Part shown: in pieces, positions 1 through 5,628 of the stretch
How positions within the stretch are numbered: position 1 is the stretch's first letter
Layout: each line of letters starts with the position of its first letter
NCBI GenBank assembly: GCA_017610485.1
Contig: JAFCBY010000027.1
Location: 1 to 16,343 of the forward strand
Direction: 5' to 3'
Source: Candidatus Falkowiibacteriota bacterium
GTDB lineage: Archaea; Iainarchaeota; Iainarchaeia; Iainarchaeales; GCA-2688035
Length of the DNA: 16,343 nt
Made by a program: the position numbers and the translations under genes
Notes under the pieces: model-generated
The model's database searches: none
Told to the model about the DNA's origin: nothing
What the model saw: only the letters and a program-made list of their open reading frames with translations

Positions 1-1
1 T

Positions 2-925
2 CCTTTAAGCATACTAAAAAAATTCAAGAACCAAATTCTAAAAGAAGGCACGGAACTGCTTTTTGCCGAGAATAAAAGAAAAATAAACGAGAACGAATTC
101 CAACAAGGGAAAACGAGAATGTTAAAAAAGGAACTTGAAGCCATTGAAAAAAAGGAGCCTGTTTTTGTTGTTTTCATTGACAAAGGACATGCTAAAAACC
201 AAATTGTAAGGGAGAAAATAATGGCACTCGCCAACACAATTGTATTGTGCAAGGGAAGCACGTATGGAAAAACCGATGAATTTTTAGAAAATTTCCCCGA
301 AAAAGAATTAATGATTAAACCAAATCGCATTCAAAGCACCATTGACCTTGAACGATTCTGGAAAAACGCAGGGAGCAGTGGCAAAAGCATTGTCTGTTCA
401 GACTTGGGAACACTTAAAATGGCAATTAGTGACAAAAAAAAATTCTGGGTTGGACGCGAAATCAATGTGTTTAATTCCCTTGCAAAGAAACTGTTAACAC
501 ACCTGGGTGCAACAGGCATAATTCCCTCAATTGAATTGTCCTTAAAGGAAATCCAAGAACTTGAGAACATTGCCACCCTGATTCCGCTTGTTTTCTTTTA
601 CCCGGTTCTCATGATTTCAAAAGCGTATGCAAAAAGCAGCATTCTCAAAGAAAACAACCACTTGCTCAAAGACAGGAAGAATTTTTTGTACAAACTAACT
701 ATTGATAACAACAGGATTGCAAGACTATACAACCCAGTCCCTGTTGACATGCTGTTTGAAATAGAAAAATTCTCAAGATTCAACAAAATAGGCATTGACT
801 TAACAAGTCTATCCGGCGAAGAAGCCATTAAAGTACTCGATTATGCAATTGGCAAGAAAACTCAGGGTACACCAAAAAAAACCGCGAAATTCACCAGAGG
901 CCACTATTACAGGCCGATTGAATGA
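2..925 (+). CDS. U32 peptidase-like protein, C-terminal part (runs off left edge)
   Basis: The frame is open from the first complete codon at position 2, so the gene almost certainly starts left of the window; 307 residues are visible. The first ATG inside (119) is probably an internal methionine. The C-terminal half matches the U32 collagenase-like peptidase layout as I know it: a G-x-x-INVFNS segment (visible residues ~152-159), an IELSLKEI segment (~177-184) where U32 proteins have 'SPELSLEEI', a following strand-rich stretch, a 'PVxxLFEI...GIDL' region, and an ending FTRGHYYRPIE resembling the family's 'TRGHYxRGV' terminus. The U32 signature region with its cysteines would lie upstream or has diverged: the place where 'LPLM' and a cysteine are usual reads PVLMISKAYA. 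Related U32 proteins act as peptidases or in RNA/cofactor hydroxylation, so the substrate cannot be assigned. The gene is lysine-rich and uses mostly AAA, unlike genes on the right of the window. Confidence 0.7.
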   Translation, partial: PLSILKKFKNQILKEGTELLFAENKRKINENEFQQGKTRMLKKELEAIEKKEPVFVVFIDKGHAKNQIVREKIMALANTIVLCKGSTYGKTDEFLENFPEKELMIKPNRIQSTIDLERFWKNAGSSGKSIVCSDLGTLKMAISDKKKFWVGREINVFNSLAKKLLTHLGATGIIPSIELSLKEIQELENIATLIPLVFFYPVLMISKAYAKSSILKENNHLLKDRKNFLYKLTIDNNRIARLYNPVPVDMLFEIEKFSRFNKIGIDLTSLSGEEAIKVLDYAIGKKTQGTPKKTAKFTRGHYYRPIE

Positions 926-957
926 ACATGTTAAGTAGTAACCACAAGTATATCTGC

Positions 958-971
958 GAGTTATATAAACC
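958..971 (+). promoter_or_regulatory. TATA-box-like promoter, target unclear
   Basis: GAGTTATATAAACCC contains a strong archaeal TATA-like core. About 40 bases downstream lies a sequence (1005-1020) identical to the start of the C/D sRNA at 5564-5579, but no complete RNA or protein gene follows directly. It may be the promoter of a decayed sRNA copy or a distal promoter for the gene at 1123. Confidence 0.35.
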
Positions 972-1075
972 CATAAATTAAAATATAATTCCCCTATATC
1001 TCTGTAGGCAATGATGAGGTAAATCTTACAGCTAAAAGAGAATTGATTTGAATGGTTGAAAAAGAAAAAAACACC

Positions 1076-1110
1076 AATTTAAAGTATTTATTATCCTCTA
1101 TATTGTGTAG
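1076..1110 (+). promoter_or_regulatory. Promoter/leader of the gene at 1123, similar to the sRNA promoter
   Basis: A TTTAAAG box (1079-1085) is followed by TATTTAT and TCTATATTGT (1097-1106). The same order and the identical 10-mer occur in front of the C/D sRNA (TTTAAAT at 5533, TCTATATTGT at 5550-5559). AGGA at 1109-1112 could serve as a weak ribosome binding site for ATG 1123. Confidence 0.4.
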
Positions 1111-1122
1111 GAAATAACGAAT

Positions 1123-1380
1123 ATGTTAGGAAAAAACTTAACCGTAAAACAAAATCCTTATTTAGTTACCACACTGGTTACAGTTTCTTCTACTGCGGCA
1201 CTCAGCATTGTAAAATACGCTTTAGGCAAGCAATTTGACCTTACGGAAGCACTGGCTTTTGCCGTTGTGTTCTGGATAGTTTATTTCTCGATCCAACACT
1301 GGCTTACCAAAAGACTTGAAAAGAAAACAAGAGACAGGCTAATGGAACTAGGCAAAAAAGCGATACCTGTGATGATGTGA
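1123..1380 (+). CDS. Small two-helix membrane protein with truncated antitoxin-like tail
   Basis: An 85-residue protein with two likely membrane segments (residues ~13-33 and ~42-60) separated by a short charged loop, then a basic cytoplasmic tail beginning LTKRLEKKTRDRLMELGKK. That tail matches the start of the small archaeal antitoxin-like proteins with the pattern 'KTRDRLxxLGKKxDTYDDVINRLxD' (VapB-like, DUF7557 type as I recall it). In frame the protein ends abruptly with AIPVMM at a TGA. Moving to the -1 frame at the A6 run (1354-1359) restores the rest of the expected motif up to TAA at 1419-1421. The gene is therefore either frameshifted, slips at the A run, or contains a one-base assembly error. 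ATG 1123 is chosen for the AGGA 10 bases upstream and the promoter-like block before it. Its full role is unknown. Confidence 0.55.
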   Translation: MLGKNLTVKQNPYLVTTLVTVSSTAALSIVKYALGKQFDLTEALAFAVVFWIVYFSIQHWLTKRLEKKTRDRLMELGKKAIPVMM

Positions 1381-1421
1381 TAAACAAGCTGGCTGATTTT
1401 TGGCTGAAGAGAAAGAGATAA
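1359..1421 (+). pseudogene. Out-of-frame continuation of the antitoxin-like tail (frame -1)
   Basis: Read in the -1 frame from 1359, the codons give SDTCDDVINKLADFWLKRKR and then TAA at 1419-1421. This aligns with DTYDTVINRLADSWEKKHKK encoded at the second copy (ending 4716), so the sequence was clearly once coding in continuity with residues 1-79 of the gene at 1123. One extra A in the A6 run at 1354-1359 would rejoin the two frames. The restored stop lies one base before the next ATG (1423), a natural operon spacing that argues the restored frame is the ancestral one. Confidence 0.6.
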
Positions 1422-1422
1422 A

Positions 1423-1542
1423 ATGGCACTTAAAAAGAAGCGAAGAAAACCAACAAAGAAAGAAATTGCTGAAATGAGAGAAGAAGCTAAAGCTTGGCAA
1501 CTGGCCAGCATTGATGCCTGGCTCAAACACGAAAAAGAGTAG
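1423..1542 (+). CDS. Small basic protein, 39 residues, function unknown
   Basis: ATG 1423 starts a 39-codon frame ending TAG at 1540-1542. The N-terminus is strongly basic (MALKKKRRKPTKKE) and the rest is predicted to be one amphipathic helix containing two tryptophans and ending in HEKE. It begins one base after the restored stop of the antitoxin-like gene (1421), so the two would form a tight two-gene unit. No ribosome binding site stands out beyond AGAGAAAGAGAT. I do not recognise the family. The basic start could bind nucleic acid, but that is only a guess. The tight spacing and the lack of stops are the main support. Confidence 0.4.
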   Translation: MALKKKRRKPTKKEIAEMREEAKAWQLASIDAWLKHEKE

Positions 1543-1567
1543 TTAGGCGGATAGCTATTTGGCAAAT

Positions 1568-1598
1568 TATCAGCTTAACCCTGTTTAGCAAGCTGATA
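1568..1598. promoter_or_regulatory. Perfect 9-bp inverted repeat before the AbiE operon
   Basis: TATCAGCTT (1568-1576) and AAGCTGATA (1590-1598) are perfect complements separated by 13 bases. It sits just upstream of the AT-rich promoter of the AbiE operon and just after the small gene ending at 1542. It could be an operator for the AbiEi antitoxin, which in characterised AbiE systems binds inverted repeats at its own promoter, or a terminator hairpin for the upstream unit. Confidence 0.45.
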
Positions 1599-1599
1599 C

Positions 1600-1630
1600 A
1601 TTTATATTATAATTATACCATTATAGTTAA
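1600..1630 (+). promoter_or_regulatory. AT-rich promoter region of the AbiE operon
   Basis: TTTATATTATAATTATA (1601-1617) carries TATA-like cores about 30-40 bases before ATG 1643. The leader would be short and has no Shine-Dalgarno sequence. The overlapping repeat ATTATA at 1606-1611 and 1620-1625 may be part of autoregulation, which is usual in type IV toxin-antitoxin operons. Confidence 0.45.
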
Positions 1631-1642
1631 ATTGTGATATAA

Positions 1643-2275
1643 ATGAAATACAGGATTTTAGTGCGACGTTTGCTGCTCAGAAAAGAGAGGTATCTCTCGG
1701 ACAAGGAATTGAAGGAACTGTGCAAAAGGCTTAAGCTTGAGTATGAAAACGCATTAACCTATCTTTACAACAAAAAATATTTGGACAGAATAGTCAGGGG
1801 CTTTTTTTATATTCCTTCAGCAGAAGAACACAGGCTTAAAACCGGCGGGCCAAGCCTTTTTGAAGCGATATCAAAAGCAATGGAATACAAAAAAGTCAAA
1901 AACTGGTACTTTGGATTGGAAACAGCCATAAAGCTAAATAACATAACCCACGAGTTTTTCACAATAGACTATGTTGTTTCAGACACTATTTTCAGGGCAA
2001 AACCGTTTAAGATTCTTGGAAGAAAAGTCAAGTTCGTAAAACTGAGCAAAAAATTGTTTGGATTTGGCTTAAAAAAAGAAGATAACATTTGTTACTCTGA
2101 CTTGGAAAAAACTCTACTGGATTTGATTCACTTAAGAGTTCATTCAGAAAAATCTGAAAAAGCAATAATTGATGAACTAATAGAGTGGGCTGAAGAGGTA
2201 AACAAAAACAAAATGAAAAAATACTCAAAACACTACAGCAGCACCGTAAAAAAAATAGCCGATGAATTGAAATGA
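1643..2275 (+). CDS. abiEi: AbiEi-family antitoxin / transcriptional regulator (type IV TA)
   Basis: A 210-residue protein whose N-terminal ~65 residues form a winged-helix-like domain (YLSDKELKELCKRL helix, then the wing NKKYLDRIVRGFFYIP, matching 'Lxxxgxlxrixrglyyi' of AbiEi-type regulators). The C-terminal part (~70-210) has the features of the AbiEi antitoxin domain: YFGLETAIKLNNI, a strand-rich centre (FKILGRKVKFVKL), and the conserved SDLEKTLLDLIH. In known type IV systems the antitoxin represses the operon and counteracts the nucleotidyltransferase toxin without the strong protein-protein complex seen in type II. Its stop overlaps the start of the AbiEii gene by four bases (ATGA at 2272-2275), indicating translational coupling. 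The assignment is strong because of the partner gene. Confidence 0.85.
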   Translation: MKYRILVRRLLLRKERYLSDKELKELCKRLKLEYENALTYLYNKKYLDRIVRGFFYIPSAEEHRLKTGGPSLFEAISKAMEYKKVKNWYFGLETAIKLNNITHEFFTIDYVVSDTIFRAKPFKILGRKVKFVKLSKKLFGFGLKKEDNICYSDLEKTLLDLIHLRVHSEKSEKAIIDELIEWAEEVNKNKMKKYSKHYSSTVKKIADELK

Positions 2276-3204
2276 TTCCAACAGACTTAATTGAAAAGAT
2301 TTCAAGAGACCTAAAAATAAAAGAACCACAACTAACTGAAAAAGATCTCTACCTGCAAGCCCTGCTTACGAAACTCTCAAAATCAAAATACTTTTCAAAA
2401 AACTTTGTGTTCAAGGGCGGGACCTGCCTGACCAAAGCATACTTTGGTTACTACCGCTTTTCAGAAGACCTTGACTTTACCTGGATAAACCAGAAAGCAT
2501 TTGAAGACAAATCAGAAAAACAAATAAGAAAAATACTCTCAAAAGAAATCAACAAAATAATGGAAATAATTGAAAAAACCGCAAAAGAACTCGGCCTGGA
2601 ATTCAAGCCAGTGAAATCAGATAGGCGCTATGTACAGCTTGGCGGAAGCAACAGATTCGTAACATTCAAGTTATGGTACAATCAAGCAAAAGAAAAAAGA
2701 GAAACATTCATAAAAATACAGCTAAACTTTGTTGACAAAATATTCCACAAGCCAAAAAAGCGCAAACTAAAAGCAATAGGAAATGCTCAAAAAGAAGAAC
2801 TGGAAATGGAATACCCGGAATACACTGAACACACAATTTCAAGCCCGCTCTTTTACTGCTATGACTTCAAAGAAATCGCAGCAGAAAAAATCCGGGCCCT
2901 GCTGACAAGAAGAGGTTTCAAAGCAAGAGACATCATTGACTTGCATTACTTGGCCAGAGAAGGGGCAACAATACAGGCAGTGAAGAAAATGGCAATTGAA
3001 AAAACCGAATTCATGTTTAAGTATTTGAAGTATGCAGACAACCTGAAAAACAAGAAATTTGAAGAAAAATTCAGGCTCAGAGAAGAAGAACGGCTTATGA
3101 TAGAAGAAACCAGCAAGGGCTTTGAAAAATTTGCAAACAAAACACTCAAAGAACTGAACGAATTAGCCGAAGAAATAAGGCTTAAAACCAGCAAAAAGGA
3201 CTGA
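2272..3204 (+). CDS. abiEii: AbiEii-family nucleotidyltransferase toxin (type IV TA)
   Basis: A 310-residue protein of the AbiEii/MenT-like nucleotidyltransferase family (DNA polymerase beta-like fold). Visible motifs: FVFKGGTCLTKAYF (residues ~45-58, the GGT substrate-binding motif), YRFSEDLDFTW (~61-71, with the catalytic acidic pair D66 and D68), and the downstream block EKIRALLTRRGFKARDIIDLHYL containing the conserved Lys and Asp of family motifs III/IV. Characterised members transfer nucleotides, for example onto tRNA 3' ends, and stop growth, often as a phage-defence response; the substrate here is not known. All motifs appear intact, so the toxin should be active. It overlaps its antitoxin gene by four bases. 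The C-terminal ~60 residues are a charged helical region. Base composition is very AT-rich, in line with horizontal transfer. Confidence 0.9.
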   Translation: MIPTDLIEKISRDLKIKEPQLTEKDLYLQALLTKLSKSKYFSKNFVFKGGTCLTKAYFGYYRFSEDLDFTWINQKAFEDKSEKQIRKILSKEINKIMEIIEKTAKELGLEFKPVKSDRRYVQLGGSNRFVTFKLWYNQAKEKRETFIKIQLNFVDKIFHKPKKRKLKAIGNAQKEELEMEYPEYTEHTISSPLFYCYDFKEIAAEKIRALLTRRGFKARDIIDLHYLAREGATIQAVKKMAIEKTEFMFKYLKYADNLKNKKFEEKFRLREEERLMIEETSKGFEKFANKTLKELNELAEEIRLKTSKKD

Positions 3205-3208
3205 TTGT

Positions 3209-3313
3209 ATGAATCTTGAAAAATTGTCTTTTGACAACATTTCTGATTTAAAAAAAGTTATGCAAACTCCGCTTGAAAAAATTGGTGGTGTCAATTTGTT
3301 GGTTAGAACTTAA
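3209..3313 (+). pseudogene. Short third ORF of the AbiE operon, cut by the insertion sequence
   Basis: ATG 3209 lies four bases after the toxin stop and opens a frame of 34 codons beginning MNLEKLSFDNISDLKKVM. The frame ends at TAA 3311-3313, which belongs to the terminal inverted repeat of the IS. If the element and one AACT copy are removed, the frame continues past 4421 for about 28 codons to TAA at 4501-4503. So the IS seems to have interrupted a small gene that was co-transcribed with the toxin, though the resumed reading is low complexity and may not be real coding. The product is not recognised. Confidence 0.35.
3307..3310. repeat. Probable target-site duplication, left copy (AACT)
   Basis: AACT directly precedes the left terminal repeat, and the same AACT directly follows the right one (4417-4420). 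A four-base match can occur by chance, but it is in exactly the right place at both ends. Confidence 0.45.
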
Positions 3314-4269
3314 CCACCTGTTGTATTGTCACCTCCGAAGATGTTTTTATAGTTTCGTTTTTCTGGTGGGAGGAAGTATCGTTTGAGTACGGCCTGAAGG
3401 ATTATCTTCAGGCCCTGGTTTGACCAGCGCATTGATCTTTTCTTTGTTCGTTTTCCAAGTTCTTTCATTAGGCGTTCTGCTTGGTTGGTTGTCCAAGGGA
3501 TTCTTAAATCTTCTTTGACTGCGAGTATTGCTGCTGTGAAAAGATACTGCTTGTTTCGTTCCAGGAACTCTGAGGCAAGAGGCAAATCTCTTTGCCTAAT
3601 CCTCTCAGCAATAATCTCCACTTGGTCATTCGCCCATGCAACTCTTTTCAACAGCCTTACTTTATTCTTGTCCTTGAAATATTTTTCCGTTGAACTCTGA
3701 ACAGTGTACAAAACTGTTTTGAATGGTTTCATGAACTCGTTTCTTGCTGGCTTTGGAAGTCCGTCTTTCCATAGGTAGAAACTTAAGTCTGTTTCAGCGT
3801 GCTGGTGACATAGCTGGAATACCATATGCGATTTACAAAGATTGTGCCTAAGGCCAAGTTCGTTATCAGCCACAAGAACCCTAAAGTTGGAGAAATCCAT
3901 GTTTTCTGCTATTTGCGCCCAGGTTTTGCTGGTTTCAAAGCAGACCATGCTTTTTTCTGTTGAACCAGGCTTTATCGCGAGTGCCACTCTGGGTTCGTGA
4001 TGGCCTCCTTTGTTGGAACGAACTTTTGTCCCATCAGCCAATAGTATGGAGTGGCTTTTGTCCGGTTTGGTGAAACCGAGTTTTTCTGTTTCCTGGTTTA
4101 TTCTCCAAAGCCCTTGTCTGGTTATCAGGAAACCGAAAGAGTTGGCAATATCTTCTGCTGCGTCAGCATAGGTCATCTTGCTGGCCTTATCTCTCAACCG
4201 GTTCTTTAAGTCCTGGGACATGTGCTGATATTTTTCAATGTCCAGGTATTCAAGCAGTGGAGAAAACAA
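3310..4269 (-). CDS. DDE transposase (IS256/ISH6-like Mutator group)
   Basis: A 319-residue reading from the only canonical start (TTG 4269). Features in order: ILLADGTKV (first Asp), VLVADNELGLRHNLCKSHM followed by LCHQHA (second Asp with the 'C..H' context typical of IS256/Mutator transposases), and IPWTTNQAERLMKELGKRTKKR (catalytic Glu, like 'TTNxxERLMREIxRRTK'). The three acidic residues needed for strand transfer are present, so it may be active. The reading frame stays open upstream of 4269 for a further ~45 codons of plausible protein (IEVKAACKRVKTAVKY, then FGKIKYRFTYIKDEVGR) back to about 4411, but with no ATG, GTG or TTG. GGAGGTGA (4402-4395 on this strand) is a good Shine-Dalgarno site, so translation may begin at a rare codon such as ATT 4380. 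The stop (3312-3310) overlaps the terminal repeat. Confidence 0.85.
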   Translation of the reverse strand: MFSPLLEYLDIEKYQHMSQDLKNRLRDKASKMTYADAAEDIANSFGFLITRQGLWRINQETEKLGFTKPDKSHSILLADGTKVRSNKGGHHEPRVALAIKPGSTEKSMVCFETSKTWAQIAENMDFSNFRVLVADNELGLRHNLCKSHMVFQLCHQHAETDLSFYLWKDGLPKPARNEFMKPFKTVLYTVQSSTEKYFKDKNKVRLLKRVAWANDQVEIIAERIRQRDLPLASEFLERNKQYLFTAAILAVKEDLRIPWTTNQAERLMKELGKRTKKRSMRWSNQGLKIILQAVLKRYFLPPEKRNYKNIFGGDNTTGG

Positions 4270-4416
4270 TCGCCCGACTTCATCTTTGATGTATGTGAAT
4301 CTGTACTTGATTTTACCAAACCGAGTACAAATATACTTTACTGCTGTCTTAACCCGTTTGCAGGCAGCTTTGACCTCAATATATGAGTTTAACTCACCTC
4401 CTTTCTTAGGTGGTTA
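3311..4416 (-). mobile_element. Insertion sequence, ~1.1 kb, DDE transposase
   Basis: The element is bounded by perfect inverted repeats TAACCACCT (3311-3319) and AGGTGGTTA (4408-4416). If the flanking T/A is counted the repeat becomes 10 bp. It encodes one transposase on the minus strand whose stop codon lies inside the left repeat, so the element is very compact. Flanking AACT on both sides suggests a 4-bp target duplication. The short exact ends and single DDE transposase fit a Mutator/IS256- or ISH6-like group, but the IS family is not certain from sequence alone. Confidence 0.8.
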
Positions 4417-4421
4417 AACTC
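4385..4421. repeat. Hairpin at the right end of the IS
   Basis: GAGTTTAA (4385-4392) pairs with TTAAACTC (4414-4421), and inside it CACCT (4395-4399) pairs with AGGTG (4408-4412), leaving the loop CCTTTCTT. The hairpin spans the right terminal repeat and the flank, and covers the transposase ribosome binding site, so in RNA read leftward it could hide that site. Confidence 0.5.
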
Positions 4422-4425
4422 ACTT

Positions 4426-4440
4426 TCAAAATATAAAGTT
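4426..4440 (-). promoter_or_regulatory. Outward-lying TATA box that could drive the transposase
   Basis: On the minus strand AACTTTATATTTT lies just outside the right end of the IS. A start ~25 bases downstream would fall in the terminal repeat, giving a short leader before the transposase ribosome binding site. The IS may therefore rely on a host promoter; this is inference. Confidence 0.3.
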
Positions 4441-4489
4441 AACCAACTTTGTTACACTACCAAACATTTACTATATTTTATTGAACTCC

Positions 4490-4536
4490 TATCGCGCCAT
4501 TTAAAGGACACCGCGTAAGCGGTGTCGCGCGCGATA
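4490..4536. repeat. GC-rich two-tier palindrome with GTAA loop (possible structured RNA)
   Basis: Outer arms TATCGCGC (4490-4497) and GCGCGATA (4529-4536) are perfectly complementary. Inside, GACACCGC (4507-4514) and GCGGTGTC (4519-4526) form a second perfect 8-bp stem closed by GTAA, a GNRA-type loop. A 9-base strand (CATTTAAAG) faces 2 bases (GC) between the stems. It stands out sharply from the AT-rich surroundings. A TATA-like sequence lies ~15-20 bases upstream. No ACA box follows at the position expected for an H/ACA RNA. Confidence 0.6.
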
Positions 4537-4572
4537 GAAGAAGAAGGTTATTCAGGGTTAAAAAAATAGTGA

Positions 4573-4716
4573 CTGCGGGTCTTTCATTACACAACTATTG
4601 AAATCCAAAAGAAAACAAGGGACAGACTTGTTTCCCTTAGCGCCGGAATGCGGGACACCTACGACACGGTAATAAATAGGCTTGCTGACTCCTGGGAAAA
4701 AAAGCATAAGAAATAG
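4573..4716 (+). pseudogene. Decayed antitoxin-like gene, second copy
   Basis: From 4588 the frame reads YTTIEIQKKTRDRLVSLSAG and then MRDTYDTVINRLADSWEKKH, ending TAG at 4714-4716. This is close to a whole small VapB-like antitoxin ('MTTIxIxxKTRDRLxxL...DTYDxVINRLxD'). Where the start methionine is expected the codon is TAC, and no ATG, GTG or TTG lies between the in-frame TGA at 4570 and the motif, so the start codon appears lost. It is a paralogue of the tail of the gene at 1123. No PIN-type toxin gene follows. The next gene starts 55 bases downstream. Confidence 0.55.
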
Positions 4717-4771
4717 CTGAAGTTATGGTAAGCCAAAAATCTTTTTAGGCAGTTAATTATAGTAGTTATCT

Positions 4772-5482
4772 ATGGCGAAGGACTTTGCTGAACAAGTATT
4801 TGCTGCTGCAAAAGAGTTGGCAGCAAAGAGAGGAATTACAGATTTGGACTACTTTTTCTTGGGGAGAGCAAGTAGGATGCTTCCCGAACAGCCGATTGAA
4901 CAAGCTGCAAAAAATGTGCTTAGCAATATCAAATATATAGAAATGTTTGAAAAACAAAAACCCAGACAGATAGGGAAATTCACTTTCAAAGTTTCTAGAG
5001 ACGACATCCAAGTAGATTGCCCTATTCAATTTGAAGTTACTGACACAAAGAATAACCGAATTGCAACTTTTGGTTTCTTCACCCAGAAAACACCCAAAGG
5101 AAAAGAAATGCAGATTACAAACATTCAGGGAGTGGAAGGAGAAGCTTTGTCTCTGAAAGAGTTATCAAAGACTCTTAAGGAAAACTACAGAGTCTGGATA
5201 GCAAAAGATTTGAAAAAATTTGCAGACAAACGCAAGATGAAAACCGTGGGAGTTCTGCCAGAATACTTTGGTTTTTATTGGGCCAGCTATTTTGAATACC
5301 AAAGAGTGCTAAGACAATGCAAGCAAACCTTTAGGAAAGCAGGAATAACAAACGTGGACGCTAGGCGTGTTGAACCACCTTCTGAAAGGGATTTGATGCT
5401 TTCAAGGCAGCGAAGAACTGCATTAAGAAAAGAAAAAGCTGAACAGAAAGCAAAAACAAAAAGAAGACCACATGGAAAATAA
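4772..5482 (+). CDS. Hypothetical protein, 236 residues
   Basis: I do not recognise the family with confidence. The protein has a helical start (AEQVFAAAKELAAKRG), a mixed strand region from ~65 to ~125 ending KEMQITNIQGVEG, then KTLKENYRVWIAKDLKKFADKRKMKTVGVLPEYFGFYW. It ends in a very basic tail of ~30 residues (RQRRTALRKEKAEQKAKTKRR). The order 'strand-IQG-helix-W-helix-K-strand' loosely recalls DUF535/VirK or GNAT-like folds, which is weak evidence. No signal peptide or membrane segment is seen. ATG 4772 is the first in frame; an AT-rich AGTTAATTAT lies ~15 bases upstream and there is no ribosome binding site. It is monocistronic, ending before the sRNA promoter. Codon use is AT-rich like the island to its left. 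The basic tail suggests RNA, DNA or ribosome contact, but this is inference. Confidence 0.6.
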   Translation: MAKDFAEQVFAAAKELAAKRGITDLDYFFLGRASRMLPEQPIEQAAKNVLSNIKYIEMFEKQKPRQIGKFTFKVSRDDIQVDCPIQFEVTDTKNNRIATFGFFTQKTPKGKEMQITNIQGVEGEALSLKELSKTLKENYRVWIAKDLKKFADKRKMKTVGVLPEYFGFYWASYFEYQRVLRQCKQTFRKAGITNVDARRVEPPSERDLMLSRQRRTALRKEKAEQKAKTKRRPHGK

Positions 5483-5530
5483 CCCATTTTTATAGGCTTC
5501 GTAATTTGCCTCGTGTTCGTTGGATTCATC

Positions 5531-5540
5531 ATATTTAAAT
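5531..5540 (+). promoter_or_regulatory. TATA box of the C/D box sRNA gene
   Basis: ATATTTAAAT is centred about 29 bases before the predicted 5' end of the sRNA stem (5565), the expected distance for archaeal TATA-driven transcription. Confidence 0.6.
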
Positions 5541-5564
5541 CATTTATCTTCTATATTGTCTAAT

Positions 5565-5628
5565 AGGCAATGATGAGGTTAACACCTTCCGACCGAAAGG
5601 AATGACGATATAACTCAACTCTGAGCCT
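5565..5628 (+). ncRNA. C/D box small guide RNA (2'-O-methylation guide)
   Basis: All four boxes are visible: C box ATGATGA (5570-5576), D' box CCGA (5589-5592), C' box ATGACGA (5602-5608), D box CTGA (5621-5624). The spacers between C and D' (5577-5588) and between C' and D (5609-5620) are both exactly 12 bases, the hallmark spacing of archaeal C/D sRNAs, which allows symmetric L7Ae/Nop5/fibrillarin assembly. AGGC (5565-5568) and GCCT (5625-5628) form the terminal stem. With the 'fifth base upstream of the box' rule, the D' guide GGTTAACACCTT would direct methylation of the U in target AAGGUGUUAACC, and the D guide TATAACTCAACT the G at position 5 of AGUUGAGUUAUA. I cannot place these targets on rRNA or tRNA without a search. 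A TATA box lies upstream and a T-run follows. The D'-C' distance (9 bases) is a little long; a second CCGA at 5593-5596 exists but breaks the 12-base spacing. Confidence 0.85.

Larger units (their letters stand above)
4421..4771. other. Region between the IS and the 236-residue gene
   Basis: This stretch holds no intact gene. It contains the dyad AAAGTT-AACC-AACTTT (4435-4450), a TATA-like ACTATATTTTATTG (4470-4483), the GC-rich palindrome at 4490-4536 and the decayed antitoxin-like sequence at 4573-4716. Nothing else convincing was seen. Confidence 0.5.

Noticed and set aside
1011..1060. A second C/D box sRNA starting with ATGATGA at 1011
   Set aside because: The C box and flank match the true sRNA, but no CTGA-type D' or D box or C' box falls at the 12-base spacing, and no closing stem is present.
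1052..1117. 21-codon ORF starting MVEKEKNTNL
   Set aside because: It overlaps the promoter block of the next gene, has no start signal and no recognisable feature.
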